64,000 nucleotides of DNA from Onishia taeanensis (GTDB taxonomy: Bacteria > Pseudomonadota > Gammaproteobacteria > Pseudomonadales > Halomonadaceae), in the NCBI RefSeq assembly GCF_900100755.1, contig NZ_FNCI01000005.1, forward strand, positions 1-64,000. Direction: 5' to 3'. Positions 49,682-58,418 of this stretch are shown in pieces (position 1 is the stretch's first letter; each line of letters starts with the position of its first letter). The notes below the pieces were generated by a model. The model was given only the letters and a program-made list of their open reading frames with translations, did not search any database and had not been told where the DNA came from. The translations under genes and the position numbers were made by a program.

Positions 49682-49876
49682 AAAGCGCCGGCGCAGGTGG
49701 ACGCCGCCGCCCCGCGAACACTAGCTCGCCTTCGGGCTGGCCTCGGCACAGGCCAGCACATGCGCGACGAAGTGTCGGACCTTGGCGAGTTCGCCGAGCG
49801 GTTCGGGATAGACTAAATAGTAGGCATCGTGGCTGTGCAGGGTGTGGGGCCACGCCAGACGAAGGCGGCCGGCGGC
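49682..49876. repeat. Copy B of duplicated LysR-tail junction
   Basis: 49682-49730 resembles the 3' end of the first LysR gene in the plus sense (AAGCGCCGGC, CAGGTGGACG, TCGCC shared), though that gene is not here. It is followed by the true 3' part of the second LysR gene on the minus strand (to 49876). In copy A about 60 bases between the two halves are missing, at a short TCGCC repeat. Confidence 0.7.
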
Positions 49877-50626
49877 GAGTTCCTCTTCGACCAGAAAGCG
49901 CGGCACCAGGGCGAGGCCGCCCTCTGCCATCACCGTGCGGATCAGCATCTGGAAGGTCTCGAAGCGGCTTCCGTGATAGCTGCGGGCGGTGGCAACACCC
50001 TGGTCGGCAAACCAGCGGTGCCAGGCATCCGGGCGGGTAGACAGGTGCAGCAGGTGACATCCGGCCAGATCCGAGGCCGCCCCTAGCCGCGTACGAGCGA
50101 GATAGGCCGGCGCCCCCACCGCCACCACGTCCTCGTCGAACAGCTTGTGGCACTCCAGATTGGGCCAACGGCCGTGGCCATGGAAGAAGGCCACGTCGAT
50201 GTCCTGCTCCTCCAGGTCAAAGGCCTGGACCCGGTCGGTGATGTTCAGGCGGATATGCGGATGAGCGCCGAAAAACGCCGGCAGGTGAGCACTCAGCCAA
50301 TGGCTGCCGAAAGTCGGCAGGGTCGCCACCTTGAGCATCTCGCCATGACCGCTGTAGGTCATGATGGCGTTCGCCGACATCTCGATCTGGGCGAGAATCT
50401 TGCGCACCTCGGTCAGGTACAGCGAGCCCTCCGGGGTGAGCACCAGCGTACGACGCACCCGCCGGAACAGCTTGTGCTGCAGATAGTCCTCGAGCTGGGC
50501 AACCTGCTTGCTGACCGCGCTCTGGGTCAGGCTCAGCTCTTCGGCGGCACGGGTGAAGCTCATGTGCCGCGCCGCCGTCTCAAAGCACTGCATGGTGGTC
50601 GTCGAGGGCAGGTGGCGTGCCGTCAT
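49721..50626 (-). CDS. LysR-type regulator divergent from the aminotransferase gene
   Basis: 301 residues. Starts TARHLPSTTTMQCFETAARHMSFTRAAEELSLTQ, with the same helix-turn-helix as the LysR gene at 48017, so the two are paralogues. The effector domain shows the motif PRFLVEEELAAGRL. About 240 bases separate it from the divergent aminotransferase gene, whose expression it likely controls. The start ATG at 50626 has a GAG/TGAGA purine stretch upstream. Effector unknown; an intermediate of lysine breakdown is a reasonable guess. Confidence 0.87.
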   Translation of the reverse strand: MTARHLPSTTTMQCFETAARHMSFTRAAEELSLTQSAVSKQVAQLEDYLQHKLFRRVRRTLVLTPEGSLYLTEVRKILAQIEMSANAIMTYSGHGEMLKVATLPTFGSHWLSAHLPAFFGAHPHIRLNITDRVQAFDLEEQDIDVAFFHGHGRWPNLECHKLFDEDVVAVGAPAYLARTRLGAASDLAGCHLLHLSTRPDAWHRWFADQGVATARSYHGSRFETFQMLIRTVMAEGGLALVPRFLVEEELAAGRLRLAWPHTLHSHDAYYLVYPEPLGELAKVRHFVAHVLACAEASPKAS

Positions 50627-50867
50627 GTCTCAGCTCTCGGGCAAAACCGTCATTCTAGCCAATTCCATCGCCTGGCGCCCCGCCAAAGAGGTGGCAGAGC
50701 ATTCCCAACGGGCACTCATTACCCTTCACTGCGCCACTTATCCGGCCTTCAATACCCAATACATGAATTTAGGGAATAGGTTAGACGTTTTTTTTCGTTT
50801 GAAGCCTCACCGGCGCCCTGCTTTCATCATCGGCATACCGACTCTTGATGAATCACAGGAAACGTCC

Positions 50868-52115
50868 ATGAATCTTCCCCACGTCAGTGGCTCGCTGGGC
50901 ATCGTGCATCCCCTCTGCATCGAGCGCGGGCGCAACGCCGAGGTCTGGGACGAACAGGGCCGGCGCTATATCGACTTCGTCGGCGGCATCGGCGTGCTCA
51001 ATCTGGGTCATGGCCACCCGGCCGTGGTCGAGGCGGTCAAGGCCCAGGTCGAGACGCTGATGCACTCGGCCTTCAACGCCCTGCCGCATCGCGGCTATCT
51101 GCAGGTGGTCGAGGCCCTGGACCGCTTCGTGCCGGTCGACTATTCACTGTCCTGCATGCTGACCAATAGTGGCGCCGAGGCCACCGAGAATGCCCTCAAG
51201 GTGGCGCGTGCCGCCACCGGCCGGCAGGCGGTGATCGCCTTCGACGACGGCTTCCATGGGCGAACCCTGGCGGCGCTCAACCTCAACGGCAAGGTCAAGC
51301 CCTACAAGGCACGGCTCGGTGCCCTGCCGGGACCGGTGTTTCATCTGCCGTTTCCCAGCCGCGACGGCGGCGTGAAGGCAGAAGAGGCCCTGGCGGCCCT
51401 GACCCGACTGTTCGAGGTGGAGATACCCAGCGACGAGGTGGCAGCGATCATCGTCGAGCCGGTGCAGGGAGAAGGCGGTTTCCGCCTGCTCGACGAAGAC
51501 TTCGCCGCCCGACTACGGGCGCTGTGCGATGAACACGGCATCGTGCTGATCATCGACGAGATCCAGTCCGGCTTCGGTCGCACCGGCAAGCGCTTCGCCT
51601 TTTCCCACCTGGGCATCGAGCCCGACCTGTTGCTGATGGGCAAGAGCATGGCGGCAGGCCTGCCGCTGGCCGCCGTGGTAGGCAAGCCGGCGCTGATGAA
51701 CGCCCTGCCCAAGGGCGGGCTAGGTGGCACCTATTCGGGCAACGCCGTGGCCTGTACTGCCGCCAAGACGGTCATGAATCTGATGGACGAATCACGACTT
51801 CGCCAGTGGGGCGAGGCCCAGGAGGCCGCGATCGTCGAGGCCCATCAAGGCTGGTGCGAGCGCTTTGCGATGGTGGGCGCCCTGACCGGGGTTGGCGCCA
51901 TGCGCGGCATCGTCTTCGAAGACACCGAGAACGCCACGGGCGCCGAGCATCTCGCGGCGCTGCTGGCCGCCGGGCGCGAGGCGGGCGTGCTGCTGATGCC
52001 TAGCGGGCGGCGGCGTAACGTGCTGCGCCTGCTGGCACCGCTGACCACCGAACCCGAGGTGCTAGACGAGGGCCTGGCGTGTGTCACCCGCGCCCTGGAG
52101 ACACTGAACCCATGA
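50868..52115 (+). CDS. Class III aminotransferase, probably 2-aminoadipate transaminase
   Basis: 415 residues, PLP fold type I, GabT/PP_4108-like. VGGIGVLNLGHGHPAVVEAV, NSGAEATENALKVARAATGR, FHGRT, EPVQGEGGF, the Asp in LIIDEIQSGFGRTGK, Lys in LLMGKSMAAGLPLAAVVG, and GGTYSGNAVACTAA. By homology it could be 4-aminobutyrate or 5-aminovalerate transaminase; its place between amaAB and hglS favours 2-aminoadipate to 2-oxoadipate. AGGAAA lies 6 bases before the ATG at 50868; the open frame from 50508 runs antisense through the LysR gene. Confidence 0.85.
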   Translation: MNLPHVSGSLGIVHPLCIERGRNAEVWDEQGRRYIDFVGGIGVLNLGHGHPAVVEAVKAQVETLMHSAFNALPHRGYLQVVEALDRFVPVDYSLSCMLTNSGAEATENALKVARAATGRQAVIAFDDGFHGRTLAALNLNGKVKPYKARLGALPGPVFHLPFPSRDGGVKAEEALAALTRLFEVEIPSDEVAAIIVEPVQGEGGFRLLDEDFAARLRALCDEHGIVLIIDEIQSGFGRTGKRFAFSHLGIEPDLLLMGKSMAAGLPLAAVVGKPALMNALPKGGLGGTYSGNAVACTAAKTVMNLMDESRLRQWGEAQEAAIVEAHQGWCERFAMVGALTGVGAMRGIVFEDTENATGAEHLAALLAAGREAGVLLMPSGRRRNVLRLLAPLTTEPEVLDEGLACVTRALETLNP

Positions 52116-52235
52116 CCGCTCGACGAGAAGCCATTCGATCTCAACAGCTTGATTTGTGGTTCACAGGGGGCTGAAACGGGCCCTCTTTATCGACCTAGCT
52201 TACGATGTTCAACATATATCCACGGAGACATGAAG

Positions 52236-53609
52236 ATGTCGACTACTTCCCTTGTTTCTCCCGATGACATTCGCGACCGCTTTTCGAAGGCCATGTCAGC
52301 CATGTACCAGGCCGAGGTGCCCCAGTACGAGACGCTGCTCAAACTGGTCGAAGAGGTGAATCGCGAGACCCTCGAACGAGACAGCGCACTCGCCGAGCGG
52401 CTTGCCGCCCATGACGAGCTGAATCGTCTCGGGGTCGAACGCCATGGCGCCATTCGCGTCGGCACCGCAGAAGAGCTTGCCATGCTGCGCCGGCTGTTCG
52501 CGGTGATGGGCATGCACCCGGTCGGTTACTACGATCTCTCCGAGGCCGGGGTGCCGGTGCACTCCACTGCCTTCCGTCCTATCGACGATGCCGGCCTTTC
52601 TCGTAACCCCTTCCGGGTCTTCACGTCGCTGCTGCGCCTGGAGCTGATCGAGAGCCCCACGCTTCGCGAACGGGCCGCGGCGATCCTTGCCGAGCGCGAC
52701 ATTTTCACCGCCGGCGCCCGGGAGTTGATCGCGCTCAGCGAATCTCAGGGCGGGCTCAGCGACGAGCAGGCCGACCGCTTCGTGGCCGAGGCACTGGAGA
52801 CCTTTCGCTGGCATCGTAATGCCACCGTGGACCTAGACACCTACGAGGCGCTGCACGCCGAGCACCGGCTGATCGCCGATGTGGTCTGCTTCCGTGGCCC
52901 GCACATCAATCACCTGACACCGCGCACCCTGGATATCGATGAAGTCCAGAAGCGCATGCCGGCCGCCGGCATGAACGCCAAGGACATCATCGAGGGGCCG
53001 CCCCGCCGTCACTGCCCGATTCTGCTACGCCAGACCAGCTTCAAGGCCCTGGAGGAGCCGACTCACTTCAAGGGCGAGCGTCAGGGGACCCACACCGCGC
53101 GCTTCGGCGAGATCGAACAGCGCGGCGTGGCGCTTACTGGCAAGGGTCGAGCGCTCTATGATCGCCTGCTTGGCGCCTCCCGGGAGAAAACCCAAGGGCT
53201 TGCCAATGAAGCCCACCAGCAGGCGCTGGCCGAGGTATTCGCCGAATTCCCAGATGATGAGGCGACCCTGCGCCGCGAGGAACTGGCCTTCTTCGAGTAC
53301 CGCCTCACCGATGCCGGGCGCGCCGCCGATGCAGGCCATGAAACGAACCTGGACGCGCTGATCGCCCAGGGGCTGGTCACGGCTCGGCCGATCACCTATG
53401 AGGACTTCCTGCCGGTCAGTGCGGCGGGCATCTTCCAGTCGAATCTCGGCGGCGCACAAAACGACGCCTATGCTGGCCACGCCAACCGCGAGGCCTTCGA
53501 AGCCGCCCTGGGCGCCAGCGTCACCGATGAGCTCGCCCTCTACGCCGAGCGCGAGGCCGCCTCCAAGGAAAAGGTGCTAAAGCGCCTGGACCGCGCCACG
53601 GCAGACTGA
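52236..53609 (+). CDS. hglS: 2-Oxoadipate dioxygenase/decarboxylase HglS (DUF1338, YdcJ-like)
   Basis: 457 residues, VOC-like DUF1338 family. RNPFRVFTSLLRLELI, HSTAFRPI, CFRGPHINHLTPRTLDIDEVQ, PPRRHCPILLRQTSFKALEEP and ARFGEIEQRGVALTGKGR are the family blocks, with several His/Glu candidates for the metal site. It converts 2-oxoadipate to D-2-hydroxyglutarate in P. putida lysine degradation. The ATG at 52236 is chosen because GGAG sits 8 bases before it; the ATG at 52230 would leave 2. It follows the aminotransferase gene by 120 bases on the same strand, so the two are probably co-expressed. Confidence 0.9.
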   Translation: MSTTSLVSPDDIRDRFSKAMSAMYQAEVPQYETLLKLVEEVNRETLERDSALAERLAAHDELNRLGVERHGAIRVGTAEELAMLRRLFAVMGMHPVGYYDLSEAGVPVHSTAFRPIDDAGLSRNPFRVFTSLLRLELIESPTLRERAAAILAERDIFTAGARELIALSESQGGLSDEQADRFVAEALETFRWHRNATVDLDTYEALHAEHRLIADVVCFRGPHINHLTPRTLDIDEVQKRMPAAGMNAKDIIEGPPRRHCPILLRQTSFKALEEPTHFKGERQGTHTARFGEIEQRGVALTGKGRALYDRLLGASREKTQGLANEAHQQALAEVFAEFPDDEATLRREELAFFEYRLTDAGRAADAGHETNLDALIAQGLVTARPITYEDFLPVSAAGIFQSNLGGAQNDAYAGHANREAFEAALGASVTDELALYAEREAASKEKVLKRLDRATAD

Positions 53610-53640
53610 GAAAGGGCGGGATAAAGGCGAGAGAAAACGA

Positions 53641-53670
53641 GGTGGGATGGCACAGCAAGGCCATCCCACC
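53641..53670 (+). terminator. Stem-loop after hglS
   Basis: GGTGGGATGGC (53641-53651), 8-base loop, GCCATCCCACC (53660-53670): an 11-bp perfect stem about 30 bases after the hglS stop. No clear U-tract. The rest of 53610-53851 shows no gene. Confidence 0.7.
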
Positions 53671-53851
53671 GCTCATTCTATGGCTATGCAGATTCACCGA
53701 GTCAGCGTCCTGATCGTCGCATCACTAGCCCGCCTGCGATCAGGATCAACACAATCCCATCGCAGGCGATCGCCGTGTACACACGCCACAGATCCTCTGA
53801 ACGATACGCCACACGGACATTGCTGGACTGGCTGGAAGAGACACTGAGCTC

Positions 53852-54781
53852 TTAGGGAAAGTGTTCCACCAGGTAGTCGATCAGGGCGCGCACCCGACGC
53901 GGCAGCAGCAGCGTCTCGGGGCGTAGAATCGAAATGGCGGTGCCGACCTGGGTGTCGCGGTAGGCATCCAGCAGGGGGTGGAGCCGCCCGGCCGCAAGAT
54001 CTTCGGCCACCATATAGCGGGGCAAACAGGCGATCCCCTAGCGGGGCAAACAGGCGATCCCCTAGCGGGGCAAACAGGCGATCCCCCGCCCATGCAGGCA
54101 GGCGGCATGCAGGGTCTCCAGGGAATTGGACAGGAAGCCGGGCTGACCGCGTGGGCTTTCCCGCAGCCCCCACATGGAAACACCCCGCGACAGGTTCAAG
54201 AACAGGCAGGTATGGCGCACCAGGCCGTCAGGGCTCGCCGGCCAGCCGTGTCGCGCCAAATAGCCGGGCGCGGCGCAGATCAGGCGGGGATGGGTGGTAA
54301 GCCGTCGGGCGATCAGCCCGGAATCGTCCAGAGAGGCACTGCGAACCGCCAGGTCCATGCCCTCGTGTACTAGGTCGACGATCGCATCGGTCAGCGTCAG
54401 GTCGATCTCCACCGCCGGGTAGCGATCCATGAAGGCCAGCAGCAGCGGCATCAGTTGCTGCTTGCCCAGCGCCGTCGGCGCGGTGATCCGGATGCGGCCT
54501 CTGAGCGCTCCCGTGCCCTCGGTGATTTCCTGCTCCACCTGCCTGAGCTTGGCCAGCAGCTCGCGGGTTTCGCTGGCGTAGGCCTCGCCGGCCTCGGTCA
54601 GGCGCATCTGCCGTGTGGACCGCACCAGCAAGTCTGTTCCCAGGCGCTGCTCCAGGCGGGCAATGCGTTTGCTGACCGCCGAGTGGGTGATGCCCAGCTG
54701 GCGGGCGGCCCCCGAGAAGCTCCCGGCCTCGACGACCGCATGAAAGATAGCGAGTTCGGTATCCGGTTTCATCTGTTCCAT
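53852..54781 (-). pseudogene. LysR-type regulator gene interrupted by in-frame 24-bp repeats
   Basis: The frame runs from ATG 54781 (helix-turn-helix ELAIFHAVVEAGSFSGAARQLGITHSAVSKRIARLE) through an effector domain to HGRGIACLPR, where TAG (54062-54064) stops it. The frame is kept: seven codons later a second TAG occurs (54038-54040), then the same GIACLPR continues as YMVAEDLAAGRLHPLLDAY to VEHFP and TAA at 53852-53854. Two extra copies of an 8-codon unit created both stops. With one copy the protein would be about 293 residues, normal for LysR. Divergent from an Old Yellow Enzyme gene, its probable target. Confidence 0.88.
54015..54086. repeat. Three perfect 24-bp tandem units inside the LysR gene
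   Basis: Units at 54015-54038, 54039-54062 and 54063-54086 are identical, each starting TAGCGGGGCAAACAGG on the plus strand and ending GATCCCC. The unit length is a multiple of three. On the minus strand each encodes GIACLPR, and each unit-to-unit junction forms TAG. Identity of all three copies implies recent expansion. Confidence 0.95.
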
Positions 54782-54875
54782 ATGCTCACAGATCCTGTGC
54801 CTCGGCAACGGATTATCGACGGTCGCGGCGACTGGCACGATAAGGACAGCATTTGAACTGTCCAAGGAGTGCAAC

Positions 54876-56102
54876 ATGACCGAGTCGAGTTTCTGCGCCG
54901 GCAAGGCGCCCGCAAGCGATGCCGATGTCCTTTTTACCCCCCTGACCCTCCCCTGCGGCAGGATACTGAAGAACCGCATAGCCAAGGCGGCGATGTCGGA
55001 CTCTCTGGGCGACGGTACCGGCCACCCGACGCCCGCCCAATGCCGGCTCTACGAGCGCTGGGCCGAAGGCGGCGTCGCCCTTTCCCTGATCGGTGAGGTA
55101 CAAGGCAGAACCGATGTCGCCGAAAAACCCGGCAACCTGGTGCTGAATGCCCAGTCGGATAGGGAGCGTTTCCAGCGACTGGCGCGCTGTGGCAGCCAGC
55201 ACGGCAGCGGCCTGTGGCTGCAGCTCGGCCATGCGGGGGCGCTGGCCTATCCGCCCACCAGCGTGCCCAAGGGCCCCAGTGCCCTCGACCTGCCTGGGCT
55301 CGACTGTGAGGCGCTGAGCCTTGCCGAGATTCGCGCCCTACCCGAGGAATTCGCCCGTACGGCCCGTCTTGGCAAGAACGCCGGCTTCGGCGGCGTGCAG
55401 ATCCATGCAGCCCACGGCTTCCTGTTGAGCCAGTTCCTGTCGCCCCTGTTCAACCAGCGCGAAGACGCCTATGGCGGCGCCATCGACAACCGCAAGCGCC
55501 TGCTGATCGAGGTCATTCGGGCGGTAAGAGAAGCCGTGGGCCCCGAGTTTCCTATCGCGGTCAAACTCAATGCCACCGATCAGTTGGAGGGCGGTCTGAG
55601 TCAGGTCGACGCTCTCGAGGTGGTCGAGGCGCTGGACCAAGAAGCGGTCGATCTGCTGGATATAAGCGGCGGCACCTACTTCCCTGGAGCGCGATTGGCC
55701 TCGGACGGCGCGGCGAGCGGCCCCTACTTCCTGGACTTCGCCCGACAGGCACGCCAGAAAACGACACTACCGCTGATGCTGACCGGCGGCTTCAAGTCCC
55801 TGTCACAGGCCCGCGATGCCGTCGCCGAAGGCAGCGTCGATATCATCGGTCTGGCCCGCGGCCTGGCGCTCGTGCCTGATCTGCCCCACCAGTGGCGGCA
55901 GGGCCACTGCGCTGAGCTCGCCTTTCCGCGCTTTGAGACGGCACCAGAGGGGGGCGTCACCGCCTGGTACACCATGCGACTCACCCGGCTCGGCGAGGAT
56001 CGAGACACCGAATCATATGGCAGCCTCGAGGAGGCGCTAGCCGATTACGAGGCACGCGACCGGGCTCGCACGGCGACCTGGCGGCGCCACTTCACCCAAT
56101 AA
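54876..56102 (+). CDS. NADH:flavin oxidoreductase, Old Yellow Enzyme family
   Basis: 408 residues, FMN TIM barrel. LFTPLTLPCGRILKNRIAKAAMSD at the N-terminus, WLQLGHAGALAYP, the GFGGVQIHAAHGFLLSQFLSP block with the substrate-binding HAAH, DAYGGAIDNRKRLLIEVIRAVRE, and C-terminal VDIIGLARGLALVPDLP. Reduces activated C=C bonds; physiological substrate unknown. AAGGAG lies 6 bases before the ATG. Divergent from the broken LysR gene with 94 bases between, the classic LysR-target layout, so its control may be altered here. Confidence 0.9.
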   Translation: MTESSFCAGKAPASDADVLFTPLTLPCGRILKNRIAKAAMSDSLGDGTGHPTPAQCRLYERWAEGGVALSLIGEVQGRTDVAEKPGNLVLNAQSDRERFQRLARCGSQHGSGLWLQLGHAGALAYPPTSVPKGPSALDLPGLDCEALSLAEIRALPEEFARTARLGKNAGFGGVQIHAAHGFLLSQFLSPLFNQREDAYGGAIDNRKRLLIEVIRAVREAVGPEFPIAVKLNATDQLEGGLSQVDALEVVEALDQEAVDLLDISGGTYFPGARLASDGAASGPYFLDFARQARQKTTLPLMLTGGFKSLSQARDAVAEGSVDIIGLARGLALVPDLPHQWRQGHCAELAFPRFETAPEGGVTAWYTMRLTRLGEDRDTESYGSLEEALADYEARDRARTATWRRHFTQ

Positions 56103-56185
56103 CATGGCTAACCACGTCGGTGCCCTTGAACACCGGTCCGTGTTGTATCGATTGATCAGCACTCAATGAGATGCACGTCCTGCTC

Positions 56186-56848
56186 TTAGGCGGGGTCAAT
56201 GGTCAGTAGCAGGCGACGCTGGCCCACGGCGAGCTCCGGGCTGCGATGTACCAAGGGATGCTGCTCGTTGCCGACCCAGCCACTGCCTTTGAGCAAGGCT
56301 ATGTCGCCGGTATTCACTTGCTGGAGCGCGGAAGGGTAGGTGACGATGTCGGGTTTTCCCGGTTTCGGCGCCCCCAACCCTTGCCGATTGACGGCCCGCT
56401 CGGGGAGCCATTCGGATCCGGGCCCCGAGTAAGTGGTCACGAGCCGGACAGGCAAGTTGTCGCAGTGGAAACGCGGGCACATGGCGGCTTCTAGGCAGCG
56501 CAGGCGCAATCCCACACTGGCGGTGTCGAAAAGAAACGCCATGGCATCGGCAAGCGTCAAGATATCCTCGATGAGCGGCGCACTCGTATGGAGGTCATGA
56601 AGGTGGTGCTCTAGCTCGCCACGCAGGCCATCCCCCGGAGGCCCGAGCCAGGATACGGACAGCGCCTTGTCAGCTTGGCACTGCGCCCTTGCACCGGCCT
56701 CGACATCGAGTGGGAGCCTGCGGCGCAGGATGGCCATATTGATGTCGCTGTCGAAAATACGCGGCAGGACGCTAACGTCTGCGCCCTCCGCATGGCGGCA
56801 GGGTTCATCGTAGTCAGAGGGCAGTGGGCATGGTGTTGTGGCCATCAT
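56186..56848 (-). CDS. DUF1826 protein of the zinc-starvation locus
   Basis: 220 residues. DSDINMAILRRRLPLDVEA at the N-terminal side, CLEAAMCPRFHCDNLPVRLVTTYSGPGSEWLPE, then ALLKGSGWVGNEQHPLVHRSPELAVGQRRLLLTIDPA at the end, the pattern of DUF1826. The HxD context (FHCDN) and later H-x-R residues look like a double-stranded beta-helix metal site, but activity is unknown. Family members commonly sit beside Zur-controlled COG0523 genes, as here. Two adjacent ATGs (56848, 56845) are possible. A Zur-type box lies 36-53 bases before the start. Confidence 0.82.
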   Translation of the reverse strand: MMATTPCPLPSDYDEPCRHAEGADVSVLPRIFDSDINMAILRRRLPLDVEAGARAQCQADKALSVSWLGPPGDGLRGELEHHLHDLHTSAPLIEDILTLADAMAFLFDTASVGLRLRCLEAAMCPRFHCDNLPVRLVTTYSGPGSEWLPERAVNRQGLGAPKPGKPDIVTYPSALQQVNTGDIALLKGSGWVGNEQHPLVHRSPELAVGQRRLLLTIDPA

Positions 56849-56883
56849 AAAGCGAGCTCGTAGCAGCGTTGGGTTGCAGATTA

Positions 56884-56901
56884 GTTATGTTATAACGTAT
56901 C
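56884..56901. promoter_or_regulatory. Zur-type box between DUF1826 and the COG0523 gene
   Basis: GTTATGTTATAACGTATC has the perfect core GTTATAAC (56889-56896) and matches the gammaproteobacterial Zur pattern GTTATGTTATAACATAAC at most positions. It lies in the 130-base gap between the two divergent genes and could repress both when zinc is ample. Confidence 0.75.
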
Positions 56902-56978
56902 TTTTACAGCCATCCAAGCAGCAACTACCTCACAGCAGCACCGATTGATCAACGCTTATGTAGCATAAGGAGAGTCCA

Positions 56979-58220
56979 GTGCCGATCGATGAAGCCGCGC
57001 AAAACCCCCTACCCGTCACCGTCCTGTCGGGATTTCTAGGTGCCGGTAAAACAACGCTGCTCAACCATATCCTCGCCAACCGCGAAGGGCGTCGTGTGGC
57101 GGTGATCGTCAACGACATGAGCGAGGTCAACATCGACGCCGCCTTGGTACGCGGCACCTCGGATAGCGCATCCTCAGGTGACAACGATGTAGCGTTGAAC
57201 CGTGCACAAGAACGGCTCGTCGAAATGAGCAATGGGTGCATTTGTTGCACATTGCGTGAGGACCTGCTGATAGAAGTTCGGCGGCTAGCCGATGAGGGAC
57301 GCTTCGATACATTGGTCATCGAGTCCACCGGGATATCCGAACCACTACCGGTCGCCGAGACGTTCACCTTCGCCGATGAAGATGGCGTAAGCCTCTCCCA
57401 AGTGGCGAGCCTGGATACCCTCGTTACCGTGGTGGATGGCGCCAACTTCCTGCACCAGTACCAGCAAGCGAAGTCGCTTGCCGAGGCTGGCGAGAGCCTT
57501 GGAGAGGATGACGAACGCAATATTGCCGACCTGCTAGTCGATCAGATCGAATTTTGCGATGTCCTCTTGATCAGCAAAACGGATCTCCTCACAGCAAGTG
57601 AACTGGATGAGTTGCATGCCGTTTTGCAAACACTGAATCCCGATGCCGACATACTGCCCATGACACATGGACAGGTGCCACTGGACAAAGTACTCGAAAC
57701 CGGACGCTTTAATTTCGAGCGCGCTCAGCAAGCTCCCGGCTGGTTAAAAGAACTACGCGGCGAGCACCTGCCGGAAACCGAAGAGTACGGTATCTCGAGT
57801 TTTGCCTATCATGCCCGGCGCCCTTTCCATCCGCAGAAATTCTTCGACCTGCTACATAGTGACTGGTTAGGTAAGGACCTATTACGTTCAAAGGGGTTCT
57901 TCTGGCTCGCCAGCAGGCCCCATTTTGCTGGCCAATGGAGCCAGGCAGGCGGTATCGCCCATTATGGCTTTGCCGGCATGTTCTGGAAGGCAGTGGATGA
58001 GGCTAATTGGCCGGATGACCCGGATTTTCGCGCCGCCATCCTGGATAAATGGCAGGAGCCATTCGGCGACATGCGACAGGAACTGGTGTTCATTGGACAA
58101 CACCTCGATAAGGCACGGATCCGTGAAGCGTTAGACGCGTGCCTGCTTAGTAATGAGGAGCTGATTGCCGGCCGGGAATTATGGCTCACGCTGCCTGATC
58201 CATTCCCTTCCTGGAGCTAA
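56979..58220 (+). CDS. zigA: COG0523 GTP-binding zinc metallochaperone, ZigA-like
   Basis: 413 residues. G3E-family GTPase with Walker [16 protein letters not shown] (about 17-31), the metal-binding CxCC in [28 protein letters not shown], the SKTD guanine motif and a C-terminal CobW-C domain ([18 protein letters not shown]..). Such proteins deliver zinc to client enzymes in zinc starvation. A purine-rich AGGAGAG site precedes the ATG at 56979. Together with the Zur box and folE2 stub this marks a zinc-economy locus. Confidence 0.9.
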   Translation: MPIDEAAQNPLPVTVLSGFLGAGKTTLLNHILANREGRRVAVIVNDMSEVNIDAALVRGTSDSASSGDNDVALNRAQERLVEMSNGCICCTLREDLLIEVRRLADEGRFDTLVIESTGISEPLPVAETFTFADEDGVSLSQVASLDTLVTVVDGANFLHQYQQAKSLAEAGESLGEDDERNIADLLVDQIEFCDVLLISKTDLLTASELDELHAVLQTLNPDADILPMTHGQVPLDKVLETGRFNFERAQQAPGWLKELRGEHLPETEEYGISSFAYHARRPFHPQKFFDLLHSDWLGKDLLRSKGFFWLASRPHFAGQWSQAGGIAHYGFAGMFWKAVDEANWPDDPDFRAAILDKWQEPFGDMRQELVFIGQHLDKARIREALDACLLSNEELIAGRELWLTLPDPFPSWS

Positions 58221-58223
58221 TTC

Positions 58224-58418
58224 ATGCAGCGACAACACGCCGATATAGCCGATAGCCGGAGTCAAATCACCGGAGCGCTCTCCTGGGTCGGCATGGAGCA
58301 AATTGCCCTGCCGTTCAATATCGCAGGGCAACCCGTCAGTGGATATGCAGCGGCAGGGGTCAGCCTTGATGATCCATCTACAAGACTGATGCACAGCACT
58401 TTGATCTTTACTGGGTGA
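58224..58418 (+). pseudogene. folE2: N-terminal stub of GTP cyclohydrolase FolE2
   Basis: 64 residues starting 4 bases after the zigA stop, with GGAG before the ATG. SQITGALSWVGMEQIALPFNI and AAAGVSLDDPSTRLMHSTLIF match the first part of FolE2 (typically 290-300 residues: DWVGM, then VxLxDPxxxGIHMSRLY). The frame then ends at TGA and no further FolE2 sequence is found in any frame to 58657. FolE2 is the zinc-independent folate enzyme usually found in Zur loci. The catalytic Cys and Glu regions are missing, so it cannot be active. Confidence 0.8.

Noticed and set aside
54015-54086. CRISPR-like repeats
   Set aside because: Units are directly adjacent without spacers and lie inside a gene.
53694-54173. 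Frame encoding GDRLFAPL repeats
   Set aside because: This is the 24-bp array read in the wrong frame; the LysR frame is the conserved one.
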